A stretch of DNA of 64,000 nucleotides from Brachynemurus nebulosus (Eukaryota > Arthropoda > Insecta > Neuroptera > Myrmeleontidae). Positions 35,274-47,763 of this stretch are shown here, piece after piece; positions within the stretch are counted from its first letter, which is position 1; each line of letters begins with the position of its first letter. Made by a program: the position numbers and the translations under genes. The notes beneath the pieces were generated by a model. The model searched no databases. It was not told where the DNA came from and worked only from the letters and a program-made list of their open reading frames with translations. The stretch is from positions 18,466,185 to 18,530,184 of the forward strand of contig JAPWDM010000011.1 in the NCBI GenBank assembly GCA_035578155.1, written 5' to 3'.

Positions 35274-36211
35274 CGAGGTGTGTTCAAAAAGTAAGGTGAC
35301 TTTTCAAATTTCTCGAGCTACGTACCTTCGTTTTTCGATTTTTTTATTTTGTTGGGTTAATACACTCGTCCCGAACATATGTTCACAGTTTCAGCTATAT
35401 AGCATTCTTTGTTCATTTGTGAGAGGCATAAAGGTTAGAAGTGTTTGGTGTGCTCGGCGATTTTCTGCTGTCGAAAAAAATGGATCAAAGGATTTGCATC
35501 AAATTTTGTGTGAAAAATGGAATTAAGTGCTCCAAAATACTCGAAATGTTAACAGTGGTATACGGTGAGTCTACTCTGATTAAAAAATATATTTATAAGT
35601 ATTACAAGCTCTCCCAAGAAGGCCGAGAAGATGTCAATGACGAACCTCGGTCTGGACACGCCAGCACGTCAAGAACTGATGAAAACGTTGAAAAAGTGAA
35701 GAAAATGGTATTGGGAAATCGTGGAATCACCGTTAGAGAAGCTGCTGAATATTAACTTGAAGTCATTCACCGTTTTCGAGAAGCGATACGAAAAAAAACG
35801 TCCGGAATTGTGAGAAAACAATTCATGGCTTTTTCATCACGATAAGCACTTGCTCACTTATCGTTGCTTGTGCGTGATTTTTTGCCCAAAAACAACACTA
35901 TAATCATGCCTCAGCTACCATATTCACCGGATTTAGCCCCCTGCGACTTTTTTCTGTTCCCAAAATTGAAGAAACCCATGAAAGGATGGAGATTTGCAAC
36001 GATTAAGGAGATAAAAACTGCATCGCCGGAAGAGCTCAAGGCTATACCAAAAAGTGCCTATCAGAAGTGCTTCGAGGATTAGAAAATGCGTTGGCAAAAG
36101 TGTATTGTATCTTAGGGGGATTACTTTAAAGGGAACAACATGAATATTGATGAATAAATAAAAGGTCTTTAATAAAAACATAAAGTCACCTTACTTTTTG
36201 AACACACCTCG
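35274..36211 (+). mobile_element. mariner element, internally deleted
   Basis: Perfect TIRs of about 30 bp (CGAGGTGTGTTCAAAAAGTA at the left, TACTTTTTGAACACACCTCG at the right) flanked by TA (35272-35273 and 36212-36213). The length is 938 bp against about 1.3 kb for intact mariners, so roughly 350 bp are missing from the middle of the transposase. The ends remain suitable substrates for a matching transposase. Confidence 0.95.
35480..36154 (+). pseudogene. mariner transposase remnant
   Basis: The start is taken at ATG 35480 (MDQRICIKFCVKNGIKCSK). The first helix-turn-helix region runs to DDEPRSGHAS-like text (here VNDEPRSGHAS) and VREAAEY, ending at a stop at 35753-35755. After a deletion, frame resumes near 35864 with the C-terminal YSPDLAPCDFFLFPKLK block; the Asp after PC is the third residue of the D,D34D catalytic triad. 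The first two aspartates fall in the deleted part and there are in-frame stops, so it is inactive. Confidence 0.9.
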
Positions 36212-36213
36212 TA

Positions 36214-37885
36214 CTTATAATACTATGAAATTCTAATTCTGTTTAGTTCTGTGGTTACGCCTGTGTAGTTCTGTGAACTTAATAGTCTCTCAGCAAGGAC
36301 GCTTAAAGTTAAAACTAAAATGTCTTAAGCAGTATTTTTTTTTTTTAAATTAGCTTTTTAATACTACTAAATTTAATATTAACTTCTGTATTAAATGAGT
36401 TGATTTTCAACACTATATGAACTACCGTAAACCCTTTTATTTGTCACTTCAACTTCGAAATACATTACATTTCCAAGCAACTGTTAGAATAAAACCGGTG
36501 AAGATGGACTACTTTTTTTAAATCACGCAGACTTCTAAATTTGAAAAGCACATACAATAATAATCAGAACAGGATAACTGTTAAATTTCAGTCGCCATTT
36601 TTGAAAAGGCCTGTAAATCGATTTGGACGTTTTAAATTTCTATGGATAGTGCTACTTGAGTACTATTAAACGACGGACGAAAATCAACAGGGAATTAACC
36701 TTACAAATTATTACAGCCAAATTTCGAAATTTTTCATGAAAAACTATCAAAGGTAACCTAACCTAACCTAACGTAACTTGAGTTTCGTCCAATAGTAAAA
36801 GTTTCCTTAACTTTTATTCAAAATATGAAATATTGGCTGTTACCATCTTTTGGTACGTGTTATCAAGCCTTATAATGACGTAATTAAAATTCTCGAACAA
36901 ATCAGTAATTCACTAATTACATAATAAAAATCAACTTTTGAGGATATTTTAATAGTATATTACGTAACTGAGGTTGTACGTAACTAAGAGCCGCGTAGCG
37001 GCAAGTACATAATTGCGTGGGTATATAATATGCCTTATAACGGAGTTACATACTATAATTTGTCTACGACTAGTCTGAAATTCACAATTTGATACGAATA
37101 CAATACATTAAATTTATATCAAATTTGAAATATATTCAAAACAAATGTCCACCTTTAGTTGTTAGGTGAAAATTTTGTACAAATTTTAATACAATATAGG
37201 TAGAGTATAAAAATTCATAAAAATGTAATAAGCTGTGGTTTTTTACACACAGTTGTGTGATACAAAATTTCGCACAACTGTATGTAAAATATAGCTTATC
37301 TAGATAGTATATTGTACGATAAATAAGCAATTTCATGTACTTAGTAGTAGATGAAATTAAATAATAATACAGTAAATGGGAGCGCTGAGAATATTCGTGT
37401 ATGTTTGGATTATATATTGCCGATAGAGACACAAATTATACATTCGAGCTCCACTATATATAGTATTAATGAAATTAAATTGAACGGAATTTCGTGTTAG
37501 TTAAATATGTAAATGCAATCTATTATTGATCGCTTTTTAAAATGCTCGGAAATGAACGTTTTGTTGGTAATGGTATTCTTATATTTTCCTACAATTTTAC
37601 CAGCTGTATACACGTCCACCAACATTCTCTGAGCTTATAAAGCTAAAATTATACCTACTATATTATAAAAATCACTTATTGTAACAAAATTATTTTAATA
37701 CTTGAAGTGCTATCGAAATATAAATTTTTGAAAATAAGAATTTCCTTGAGTCAGAAGCGTATACAGCCAAACTCGTTAGGGGGAACTTTGGAGGGAGGGG
37801 CGAGAGGGTTCACGCGGAGAATGAGGAAGTTGAAAGAATTTTAAGGATAAGTCAAATCCAAAGACGTAAGAAAATGTGTATATGT
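36214..37885. other. AT-rich non-coding DNA with a telomere-like tract
   Basis: No gene. Positions 36754-36773 read TAACCTAACCTAACCTAACG, three units of the insect telomere repeat complement. Confidence 0.5.
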
Positions 37886-38478
37886 ATACAGGGTGGTAGT
37901 GAATGAGTGCGAAAGATTTTAACAAATGATTGCTGAGGTTCTTTTATGTAAAAAAGTTCATATAAACCCAGATCCGAAAACGCTTAGTTTCCAAGATACA
38001 GGGTGTTCAGTTTCTCGTCTTTTTTTTAGAATTTTCCTAAATATTTCAAAACCGTTTTGAGATATTGACACAAAATTTGGGACACGCTATGGCAGGATAA
38101 ATACCCATATTCTAAAGTAGACAGAATATTTCCACTCAAACCAGTGGCGTCCGTATAGCCATGTGATGACATATTTTTGAAGAAAAAAAAAGGCACGCCA
38201 ATAATTTTTTTCAATTTGGAAATGTTTTTTCACATGTCCCATAAGTTGTTGATAAAAATGACCTCTTAGTATTTTGCCGTTTATGTAGCCGTTTTCAAGA
38301 TAAAGAATAATTTCCAGTTACTGTTTCTACCACAAAACCGGTATGAGCTATCTAATAGCCGATCTACTCTGTATCTTGGAAACTTAGCGTTCTCGGACCT
38401 GGGTTTGTATGAACTTTTTTACATAAAAGAACCTCAGCAATCACCTGTGAAAATCTTTCGCACTTATTCCACAGTATA
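37886..38478. mobile_element. inverted-repeat element, about 95-bp arms
   Basis: The arms share GAGTGCGAAAGATTTT, GATTGCTGAGGTTCTTTTAT, AAAAAAGTTCATA and CCAAGATACAG in inverted order at about 37900-37998 and 38372-38470. TATACAG and CAGTATA-type tips suggest a TA target. It is non-coding. Confidence 0.75.
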
Positions 38479-39279
38479 AATAAAAGATTATTACCATAGG
38501 CAGTAGCGAAACGCACTTTCTATCCTTTTTTGATATAAGTACAAACAATTATGTTTGTCCTTTTTTACTTATGTGATTGTATATGTTTGTACATGTGAGA
38601 TTGAGGGTTGATAATGGTCATGTTAAATTATATGAACAACTAAAAGCAACTTTCTTCAAAATGAATTGAGCAAACGCGAAATTGATGACAGCATTCAACA
38701 CGAGAATTTAGATCGTCACGACCTATTAGCACCAACCACTGTTGAAATCGAAAATATCAACTGAATTATTATAAAATATTAATAATTATTTATTATTTAA
38801 CGTATTTTACATAAGCATTCAAATTATAATAATACTTAAAAATTTGCATCAAACGGCACTCAGAAAAAACATAAATTGAAATTTTGTTTTGAATGATTTA
38901 AACAAAATTTTTAAAGAAATTTAACCAAAAATATATTTTAAACAGTGAAAATAGCTATTTTTCACAAGATTATTTTTTTAACTTGCAAATACCGATATGG
39001 CTTTTGGCTTCAATTTTATTTTCAAACCTAAGGTATCTTTATTGCCAATATACATGTTATTTATAATAGTTGACTTTTTTAAAGGGGTGCGTAATAGACA
39101 TTTCTATAAAATAAAATATAAAATACAGGTCCTTTCATTTCTAATATCTATGGTCAAATCAAACAAATGCAACAAACTTGTTATTTTTATACTAGAGTAA
39201 CTATAGTAACTTAAAATTTTGCTTCATTTGTTAATGACATCAGACCATTTTTAGTAGCTTATAGCAAAATTTCTATATG
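38479..39279. other. AT-rich non-coding DNA
   Basis: Nothing recognised. Confidence 0.55.
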
Positions 39280-39740
39280 TAAATAATAAACAAATATTTT
39301 ACGTCGCAAAAACACCACTTTTATTTTGAAACTGTGTCAATATTGTTTCGAACCGTCAGTTCATTTTCAAACAGAATAAAAATTATAAGCTATTTCACTT
39401 AAATTTAAGGATGATTCATCACTTACGAATTTAAGGAATTTCCGTTTTCTTAGTTTTATCTCTTTCATTGTTGCAAATACGTAAATTTTAAATTTGTAAT
39501 TTGTTTTTAGAAAGGAATAGAAGATTGATTTGTTTCGAATATAAGAATTATTTAATTTTTTACCGATGACTCATGCTCACTTGTATTTGAAACGAGGTAT
39601 ACATTCGATACATGCCTTATATACTAATTTTATCTACCTATACTTATGAAGGCGTAGTGGTATGTGATGTAGAAGTGAAAGGGAGTAGTAGATTCTCCTA
39701 CTATCCCCACCTCTTCCACTCCCACATCAGATGTGGAAGT
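39280..39740 (-). repeat. dispersed repeat, paralogue of 22025-23260
   Basis: The reverse complement matches the flanks of the hAT at 22144: TTGTTTCGAACCGTCAGTTC at 39352 and CTAATTTTATCTACCTATAC at 39624. It is joined directly to a hAT transposase tail on its right. Confidence 0.65.
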
Positions 39741-39744
39741 AGGC

Positions 39745-40225
39745 ATATTTTAAAGGCAGCTACAGACGAGCCAAATTTGGAAACCAACGTAAAAGAAAAT
39801 CTGCTGGAATTATCTGTTGATAGAATGTTACACTTGGAATTGAAATCTTACTTTTTGGTTAAAGAGAAAAACAGAATACCCACAATTAATTATAGAAGCT
39901 TTGAAATGTTTGATCCCATTTTCCACCCCCTATCTGTGTGAGTTGACGTTTTCTTCGATGGCTCAAATAAAAGGCAAACAGAGAAATCATCTAAATTTAG
40001 AAAATTATCTAATTCTCTGCATATCAAGAACGAATCCGCGATGGGGAAAATTGGTTAACGAAAAACAGGCGTAACCATCACATTAATATAACCTTTAATT
40101 AACCTTTTCTTTATTAAATATTATATTTTGAATTAGAGTGGTTTTATTTTTAAAATAACTAAGACCCTCTTAAAAAGTCTTCACGACCCCCTAGGGGGTC
40201 GCGACCCACAGGTTAAAAAACACTG
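39745..40225 (+). mobile_element. hAT element, right-hand fragment
   Basis: It ends GGGGGTCGCGACCCACAGG then TTAAAAAACACTG, a typical hAT right terminus with a GACCCCCTAGGGGGTC palindrome just inside. The left part is missing, so no TSD can be checked. It contains the transposase C-terminal relic. Confidence 0.75.
39765..40085 (+). pseudogene. hAT transposase C-terminal (dimerisation) remnant
   Basis: The first frame gives KENLLELSVDRMLHLELKSY and, after a deletion, PLSV then a stop at 39939. A +1-type shift then gives LTFSSMAQIKGKQRNHLNLE and WGKLVNEKQA. That LTFSSMAxIKGKxRNxL phrase is the hAT C-terminal dimerisation region of ZBED5/ZBED-like insect and vertebrate transposases. At least one frameshift and missing N-terminal domains make it inactive. 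Confidence 0.75.
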
Positions 40226-40638
40226 CATTAAACAATACACAGAGTGTGTTAATCAAATACAAAACTACTGTATTTTCTAATCTTATCGATAAAAGTGTAG
40301 AAGTATAATTTTTTGCAGTTAAACATAAATAATTTCAGCAATAAAATGAAATTAAATTAAACTACAGCTGCCAATGACCCAAGCGAACTCATAAATAAAT
40401 CTAAATTTAAAACATTTCATGGTCGATATATACAATATGAAAAATTAATTTAAATCCATAATAATTATAAATTATAAAGTAGTATGCTATAAAGGTATAT
40501 AATTAAAGTTACGGATATAAACGTAATAAGAAGTGCGTACTCGTATGTATTTGTAAATCATAATGGTATAATTGTATAATATCGATTACTTATTTATAGG
40601 TACAAGTATAAAGTTTGTCACACACTAAGCATTGATAC
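40226..40638. other. AT-rich non-coding DNA
   Basis: Nothing recognised. Confidence 0.55.
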
Positions 40639-40646
40639 ATTTATAT

Positions 40647-40854
40647 CAGGGCCCGTTGAGGAGGGGGGGCGGGTCAATCAGGGCATTTACCTGGGGGCGG
40701 CAAATTTTAAGGGCGGCATTTCTGTAAAATTCAAGACAAACAAGAAGTGACATTTTGACAACTGACGAGCCAAAGAGAAAAAAGGTCGCTGCTTTCACCG
40801 GGGCGGAATTTTGTCATTTTGCCCGGGGCGGCGTGAACGCTAGAGCGGGCGCTG
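40647..40854. mobile_element. hAT-type MITE, perfect 8-bp TSD
   Basis: CAGGGCCCGTTGAG to CTAGAGCGGGCGCTG, flanked by ATTTATAT (40639-40646 and 40855-40862). GGGGCGGC-like phrases are repeated inside. The unit is 208 bp, GC-rich, without coding frame. Confidence 0.9.
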
Positions 40855-41049
40855 ATTTATATACGTAACGATTGACGTAACAGTGGTTGAAATTTTGAAG
40901 GCACTGGGAAAATTTAATAAATTTGAAAATATGAATCTGTTTGATTTTGTTTTATGTAAAACAATTTTGAAAATTGTTTCGTTATTAGAAAATTGAACTC
41001 TCTTCTAAATCGATACAGAATTTGTATCGATTTAGAAGTCAAGCATTGT

Positions 41050-41300
41050 TCTTAAAGTTTTGGGTTAAATTCCAATATACTATATGGTGCGATATTTTCG
41101 ATGTTTATCGCAAAAAAGAAATAAATGTGGCTGGATATTATTGTATTTCAAGTGTTAAAGCGCGGACACGTGTTTTTATGAAAAATAATTGCATTTTATT
41201 GTTAATTATCAGACTTGAAAAGAGGTTAAAGTACACGGAGAGAAAAATCCTATAATTTTTGTAGAGAAAATTTCAGAAAAATTACTATGCTTCCTAATAA
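41050..41300 (+). repeat. dispersed repeat with CACGGAGAGAAAA, copy 1
   Basis: CAATATACTATATGGTGCGA at 41072 and ACACGGAGAGAAAAATCC at 41233 both recur inverted at 47652-47684 and 47331-47348. An ACTGAGAGAAAAA / TTTTTTCTCTGGGTG pair at 50632-50867 looks like the same end type. Class not assigned. A 14-bp hairpin (CTTCTAAATCGATAC) sits just upstream at 41001-41038. Confidence 0.55.
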
Positions 41301-41540
41301 TGCGTACGCGATCGACGACCAAATTAAAAAATATATTATAGCATGGTAAAATTTAATATGGTAGGGGAAACGTTAGATGAAAAGGTGAAGAAACGTGTTA
41401 GATTTCTGCCTATATGAAGGGATGTTGATATCTTACAGCGTCGTAGAATGGCAGGTAAAGTGCTTAGAAAGTTTTGTCCCCATAGGCCACCAGTGGTATC
41501 TTGTGGCGGGGGTTTGAAATAAATAATTTTTTAATATTGC

Positions 41541-41665
41541 TGTTGTAGCAGGTAAATTGCATATGTAAAAGTCCTAATTTTTCAATTTTGACTCTAATTT
41601 TATATTAATTAGAGTGAAAATTGAAAAACTGGGACTTGTACATATGCAATTTGCCTGCTACAACA
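41541..41665. repeat. 125-nt hairpin
   Basis: TGTTGTAGCAGGTAAATTGC to GCAATTTGCCTGCTACAACA, arms of about 59 bp with a handful of mismatches and a TTATATT loop. The length and bulged pairing fit a pre-miRNA or a small MITE. No TSD is convincing. Confidence 0.8.
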
Positions 41666-42799
41666 AAAATTAAATAATATAATATAAATAAAACATAATT
41701 TAAAAAAAGAAAAAGATTTTATTTACATTTTATTTATGTACAATATGGAATATTTAACAATTACATTAATTATGACATAAATATAATTTAATAATTAAAT
41801 TTTTCAATTCAATTTTTTTTTTAAACAATTTAATTATAATTATCATATAATAAAGTTTTTTGCATATTATTTCGGAATTTTATTTTTAAAATTATGTCCT
41901 TTTTTCCAGATTCAAAAAGTTTATCGACTTATAAAATTTTTTTTCTGAAAAAGAATTGTTTGAAATAAATATTTAGGTAAATAAGTCATCAATAAGTTAT
42001 CAAAATCTTACAGATTTAAATTTCATAGCCAAAATCTTACTTTATAATGAAAATGTATTAATCTATTATGAGATTAATAACATAAAACCTATCATTCTGT
42101 TGGTTTTCATAAAATTTTGTACAAAAATTCAAAATGTGATAGAAATTATATATTTTTGGTTATTATTTTTTATAAACAAAAGATAAATTACTTAATTAAC
42201 ATCAATTTTGTAAATAAAATAACAATACATAATAAAATTTAAATTTCTTTTCAATCTTAACATGTTACACTTTAAATATCTTTTTTCTTTTTTTTAATTC
42301 TAACAAATTTTAGCTTATGAAGATTCCTGTCAAATGTTTTTAATTATGCTTAACAAATATCTCTAGTAGTAACAGATATGTCACTTATTTAGCGTCCCTA
42401 TAATATACTGGTCGACTTGGTTCTGACATTTTCTATCCAAAGTTTTCGTAAAATACATTGGAAATAAATTAAATGTTAACAGAAACCGTTTAGTTTAACT
42501 TAGAAAGAATAATTAAATTAAAAATTTTTAATTGTTTATTAATTCATAACTTACTAACAATAATTATGTACTAAAAAATATTTACTCAAACATGTGATAA
42601 TTAATTTTGAAGCTTCCCGCTCTGTTTTGGATAGGAAATGGATGACATCACGACTCTGTTAGTAGGTTACTACGGGTTACTACGGTTACTAAATTCAAGT
42701 GGTTTAAGGCCATGAAAATTAATAAACTGACAGAAATTTAAATAAAAAAAAAAAAATATATATCGGAAATTTTATGTAATTTCATCGGAAATTGTATAC
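41666..42799. other. very AT-rich non-coding DNA
   Basis: No gene. TTCTATCCAAAG at 42430 and TTTGGATAGGAA at 42627 are a weak inverted pair. Confidence 0.5.
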
Positions 42800-43027
42800 T
42801 GGCGACGCAAAGATTACGCGAGCGCTCCTGGTTTTTTAAATTAGAAGCTGTATCAAGTAAAAATTATGGTATACGTTTAATTGTCATAGAAAAATGTACT
42901 ATAAAAAATAATTAATGCACGCATTACTAGATTTTTTATACACCCATTAATCGTATACGTATATTTTTACTTGATGCTAGTTCTAATTTTACCACCAGAG
43001 GCGCGAGTGAGAATCTTTGCGTCGCCA
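42800..43027. mobile_element. inverted-repeat MITE, TGGCGACGCAAAG ends
   Basis: TGGCGACGCAAAGATT to AATCTTTGCGTCGCCA, with inverted similarity continuing about 80 bp through ATCAAGTAAAAAT and TACTTGATGC. 228 bp, non-coding; the TSD is not clear. Confidence 0.8.
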
Positions 43028-43112
43028 ATAATTCAGTAAGTAAATTTTTTTTTTATAGTTATAAAATTATTTTGAAAAAAAATTGTAGAATGTCTTAAAT
43101 TTTCTGTTAATA

Positions 43113-43690
43113 ACTAGCCGTATACCCGATGGGATTTCCCATCGGCAACATCTTTTCATTGAGTAATCACTGCTCACTTTCAATGTTTTTCAAAAGCCTA
43201 AATACCAATTTCCAATTCTAATTTAAAAAATGACGAACTTTCTATACGAACTTTCATTTGCTGTTTTAACCACTTAGGGAATGAATTTCCAGAAACGTTT
43301 ACATAACTGACTTTTATTTATAAATAGAAGCCTAAAGATCAATCTTCATACTTATCTTCTGTGCTAAATTTCGTCAATCTAAACCCAACAGTTTAAGCTG
43401 TGCGTTGTCTGTAAATCAGTGTATAAAATATTATTTATTTGAATAGTCATAGTAACATATTTTTATATATCTAACTTCAAAAATGTCGAATTTTCATAAA
43501 AATTTTCATTCCTTATTTAACCCACTTAGGCGGCGAATTTTCAGAAATCCTTTCTTAGTGGGCACCTACGTTACATAGGGAGCTCCTGTGCAAAATTTCA
43601 TTCTTCTGTACTCAACGGTTTAGGCTGTGCGTTGTCTGTCAGTCAGTCAGTGTTAGAAATTTATTAAGTAGATTGTGGCAGTTTTCCTTG
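43113..43690 (+). repeat. dispersed repeat with two tandem subunits
   Basis: CTAGCCGTATACCCGATGGG opens the block. Two related subunits (43240-43430 and 43490-43660) each contain a CACTTAGG(N)GAATTTYCAGAAA phrase and end in TGTGCGTTGTCTGT. The CTAGC-(N)-TACCCG opening recurs at 44207 (CTAGCTTTTACCCGCGGC) and 56907 (CTAGCTGTTACCCGGGGC). Class unknown, possibly the tail of a LINE. Confidence 0.55.
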
Positions 43691-44206
43691 GAAGCGAAGC
43701 CAAATATTATTCTGAAAAAGAAACACATATTAATATTAATTTTAGGATAGGAAAATTATAATTTAGTACATTTAATTTGCGTAACTATGAAACTTTATAG
43801 AACAGACTATTTTCACAGAATTTTCGGAGAACATGTAAAGAATAATTGTTGGTTGTAATAAAGTATGAAATACAATTTAACTCTTACAAGTTATCAATCA
43901 AACTGAAAGTAACATTTTTTTTTTTTTTTTATTTAAAAAACATTGGCCGTTGGAAAAGTAACATTCACATATTTTTTTTAAACGGTCTGTTTTTTCCTAC
44001 TATAAATTATATGGTTAATTTAATATCTTTACTATTTACATTTTTTCGGTGTTTTCGTTGTTTTAGAGTTAAATAATAAATTAGATGGAAAATCTCTACA
44101 TAATATAGGTTACCGAAACAAGGTTAGTCAAAGAAGCAAAGGTTAAATACTTTAAAATTTAGCTGACGAAGCAATATAGATATGAACATTATTAATATTA
44201 TTAATT

Positions 44207-44480
44207 TCTAGCTTTTACCCGCGGCTTTGCTCGTATGGCTTTTGAAATTGTGACATCTAGTTAAATCGTATAAGTTTACTTTCATCGTGTCGCTATTGAG
44301 AACTGTTACTTTTTTCTTGGGAGTTTTCCCACAGGAATAAAATATTTTTTCCGGATAAAAAATAGACCAAAATATATTTTCCTACCAGAATAAAACTTCC
44401 CACAGGATTTTGATATTTTCTCGGGGTCGAAAGTAACTTATGTTTATCGTTGTATATTGTTTTTTCTGCTAACAATATGC
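44207..44480 (+). repeat. CTAGC-TACCCGCGGC dispersed repeat
   Basis: Opens CTAGCTTTTACCCGCGGCTT. The interior repeats TTTTCCCACAGGA and a diverged second copy about 80 bp on. Further pieces of similar text at 44770-44825. No coding frame. Confidence 0.45.
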
Positions 44481-46179
44481 TAATCAATTGCCCGTTATTA
44501 TAATTTAAATATCATGTTGACATGAATTTGTTAAGAATAATAGATTTGCCAACTGACGATAAGTGGATAGTTACCGGTTGTTTACTTCCTTATAGGATAC
44601 AAAATAATAATATTTTGAACACTAAATAAGTAATTTCATAGTAGTCGTCGGTAGAAATATTATTATTATTGGTGGTACCATCTATAGAAATATTTATTAA
44701 AATTGTAAAATGTAAAATACATTTAATCAGTAACAAATGAAAACATTGCTCGTTTAATAGTATAAGATACATTTTCTCACGGAAATTAAATATTTTCTCA
44801 AAATAAAAAGTAGCCTATAACCGTCTCTGTTCCTCATGTAACGAAGTACGTTACGCGCCCAATTAATATACAAAAAAAACAACAAAATTACTAAAATTCA
44901 TTACTCAATTTAACTAGATTTATTAATCACTTACATTTCTTATGTTAGAATTATTAAATATTAAAGGATAAATAAAATAATAAACAAAACAAAAAAAAGT
45001 TACGAAACGCCCGGTAGGTGAAATCGACCTGGGACACTCTGTAATAAATCAGAAATCAATAATAACGAATCAATTGAATGATCGAGGTAATTCAATCTGA
45101 ATTATATCGAGTATTACATAATATTGTAAAAGGAGTCCCTACTCAGAGGTTAGCAGCGTGGAAAAATTTTGATTTTACACTCTCTTAAAATAGTCGTCGA
45201 ACGAACCACATCATTTTACTTAAAAATTTAAATAATCTACTGGGAAGTGACTACCTCACCTCGTGTTACTACGTTCATTCAATTTGTTTTTCCGTTTCAA
45301 AAAAATTTCTATGTAACTTGACTTTCATCACTTTTAATTGTAAATTGATTGTTTATTTTCTAATTCAGACAAAATCGAAATTCTTACCCGGCCAGTTATT
45401 TTCATATTGTGCGCGAGTTATCGCTTTTCTTAATCACTGGATCTGGAAAGAACGAGATTTTGTTAGTAACCTTGATTCTAATTTGTAAACTACTGAAATT
45501 GAGTAGATTACTTACTATTATTCCACATCATTAATAATTTTCTTGTTTGTTTGGGGGCGTATTTGCCTGTAAACAGAATTCAAATTACAATTAGAATCAG
45601 GTAATTTTAATTAACCTCGGCAACTCACCTAGTTCAATCTACAATATTCATCTAGTGTACCCCCGATTGTATCAGATTCAACAAAATATTCAAAACAAAA
45701 TCACTGGTTGTTGTAACGAGTAAAGGTACCTTTGAAAAACACCGCATAATTTCATAAGAACAATTTTCGTAAATTACCTAACCACATCATTGGTAGAATT
45801 TGGTCTACAAATAAAAGAAAACATAAAATAATTAGAAATACAATTAACTATTTGTACACAATAATCAAAAAAAAATTTAAAGAAACATACATTTTGTACA
45901 TACGCTATTGATTATCGTAAAATGGTGTAGTTTTATCTCATGCATCTTGATCATGAAGATCGATAAAATAAATTCATAATTTTCAACATGAGATAAAATG
46001 CCGACAAACTACAGTGGTTCATAAACCGGACAATTATTTATTTATAAATATTAGAACCCGGAATTTTGTATAAGATTTTTTTTTTTATATACTTAAATAA
46101 TTTAAATTTTTTTAACTAAATTTAAACTCACCAAATATTGTAGATGTTTGAAAAAACTTTATACTGTCGACTTTAGGAG
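44481..46179. other. AT-rich non-coding DNA
   Basis: No gene recognised. A short inverted pair TTTTATCTCATG / CATGAGATAAAA lies at 45931-45998. Confidence 0.5.
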
Positions 46180-46975
46180 GTTATCCGTTTGCAGAATGTC
46201 CATGCTACAGTGGTAGGGATTTACACGTCACATGTTTATGTCACACGGACATGGCAACAACCACAGAACAAATAGAACGAATATAACTGTCTCTTTTCTG
46301 CAATCACTTATGTGCAAGTATGTGCATCTTAGGCTGGTTAGTGTAAGTTGTTCAGTACCCGTCACTCAGTGTAAGTCAGTCAAACAACAATAAATTTGAT
46401 TGTTGAACCGGCACAAGTAGCGTTGTGGTATCACACACATCACATACATGTATACAAGGGGACAAACTAGGTGGTCTATGTCTCTGTTCCACTTGTAATG
46501 AGTTTATGACGTAAAATCTCTCCCACCATGTGTGTAGGTACACACCGCCTGCAATTGTATTAGTTTGTTGTTTGTCTTTGTGTGCGTACTCACACATACC
46601 ACCAAAACACACGTATTATGGGGCAGATCAAGCTGTCCAATTTAAGTAACAATGGTGTTCATTGTTAACACAATGCATTGTGTGTTCGGCGACGGACACT
46701 GGCTGACTACCTGCCTTAAGCTGTGACTGGTATACAAATGACCACGCGAATTACACTTTTTTTATATTAGTTGGCTTCTAGTGTTCTATGCATGTATGCG
46801 AACCAAAGGTCACGTGACGGCTATCACCACTCATACAAACAGAATTTACCGCACAAATACAAAGTAAACACCGTGCACGTATACAACATATTTTCTATCT
46901 CAAGTGGTTACACAGGTTCCAGTAGTATAGAAATATGTATTTTCTCTCTAGTTGCTCTATGGTTCTAACTACATG
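46180..46975 (+). repeat. dispersed repeat family S, copy 3
   Basis: The longest of three related blocks: it shares TATGACGTAAAATCTCTC and CCTTAAGCTGTGAC with 33595-34020 on the same strand, and GTCAGTCAAACAACAAT and AAAGTAAACACCGTGCACG with the complement of 14085-14440. Less AT-rich than flanks. No open frame longer than 78 codons. Confidence 0.55.
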
Positions 46976-47279
46976 ATAGAATTTTATCGTGTATACGGGG
47001 AATACCCAAATTATGTTAATATCTATAATGGTAGGAGGGGTTGATACCTTGATTCTCTTTATTTCTTTCTACCATTTACAGATGGCATTTGAAAAATGAA
47101 TGATAGCATGGTGATTTTTTTAATAAAAACAATTAAAAATTATTTTTTTGTCGGCAGTGGAAATTTTTACTGTGCTGTTTTACAAATTTTACGGAGATAA
47201 TATTACGGAAAGAACATTCTCTCCTTTAAATTTTTTATGATTAATTATAATTTTTATATTTTTGCCGTACAAAAATGAA

Positions 47280-47695
47280 TATGTTTGACTTTTACACGTC
47301 GATTGTAGTGCTGAGCACAATAATTTTTATAGGAATTTTCTCTCCGTGTATATTGCTTAGAATAATTGAAAAACGGATTTTGATATACAAACTAATTTGC
47401 CTAATATATTAAATGGCCCCGCGTGAGCGGGCCGCTTTACTCATTTGTGTTACGCATTGTTCTGTTATTTTTATCGTATTCTATAAAAAAAAAATACTAC
47501 AATAAGTTAATAATATCATACAAATGTCAATATTAAAAAATGTGTAAAATATTAATAAATTTGAGTTTTCGAAAACAAAAATAGGCAATTTAACTTTTCA
47601 TAATTAAAAATTTCCACCAACTTTGGTTCGTTTTTACCGGTTAAAAAAGAAAATATCGCACCATATAGTATATTGCAATTTTCCCAAGTTTTGAT
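47280..47695 (-). repeat. dispersed repeat with CACGGAGAGAAAA, copy 2
   Basis: Reverse-complement relative of 41050-41300 (AATATCGCACCATATAGTAT at 47652; TTTTCTCTCCGTGT at 47335). It carries GC-richer text, GCCCCGCGTGAGCGGGCC, at 47414. Confidence 0.5.
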
Positions 47696-47763
47696 ACGAG
47701 TAGGTATGTAAAATATAAAAATCATAATTATTTTTGTTAATTATTTGTTATTTCGCAAATTTA

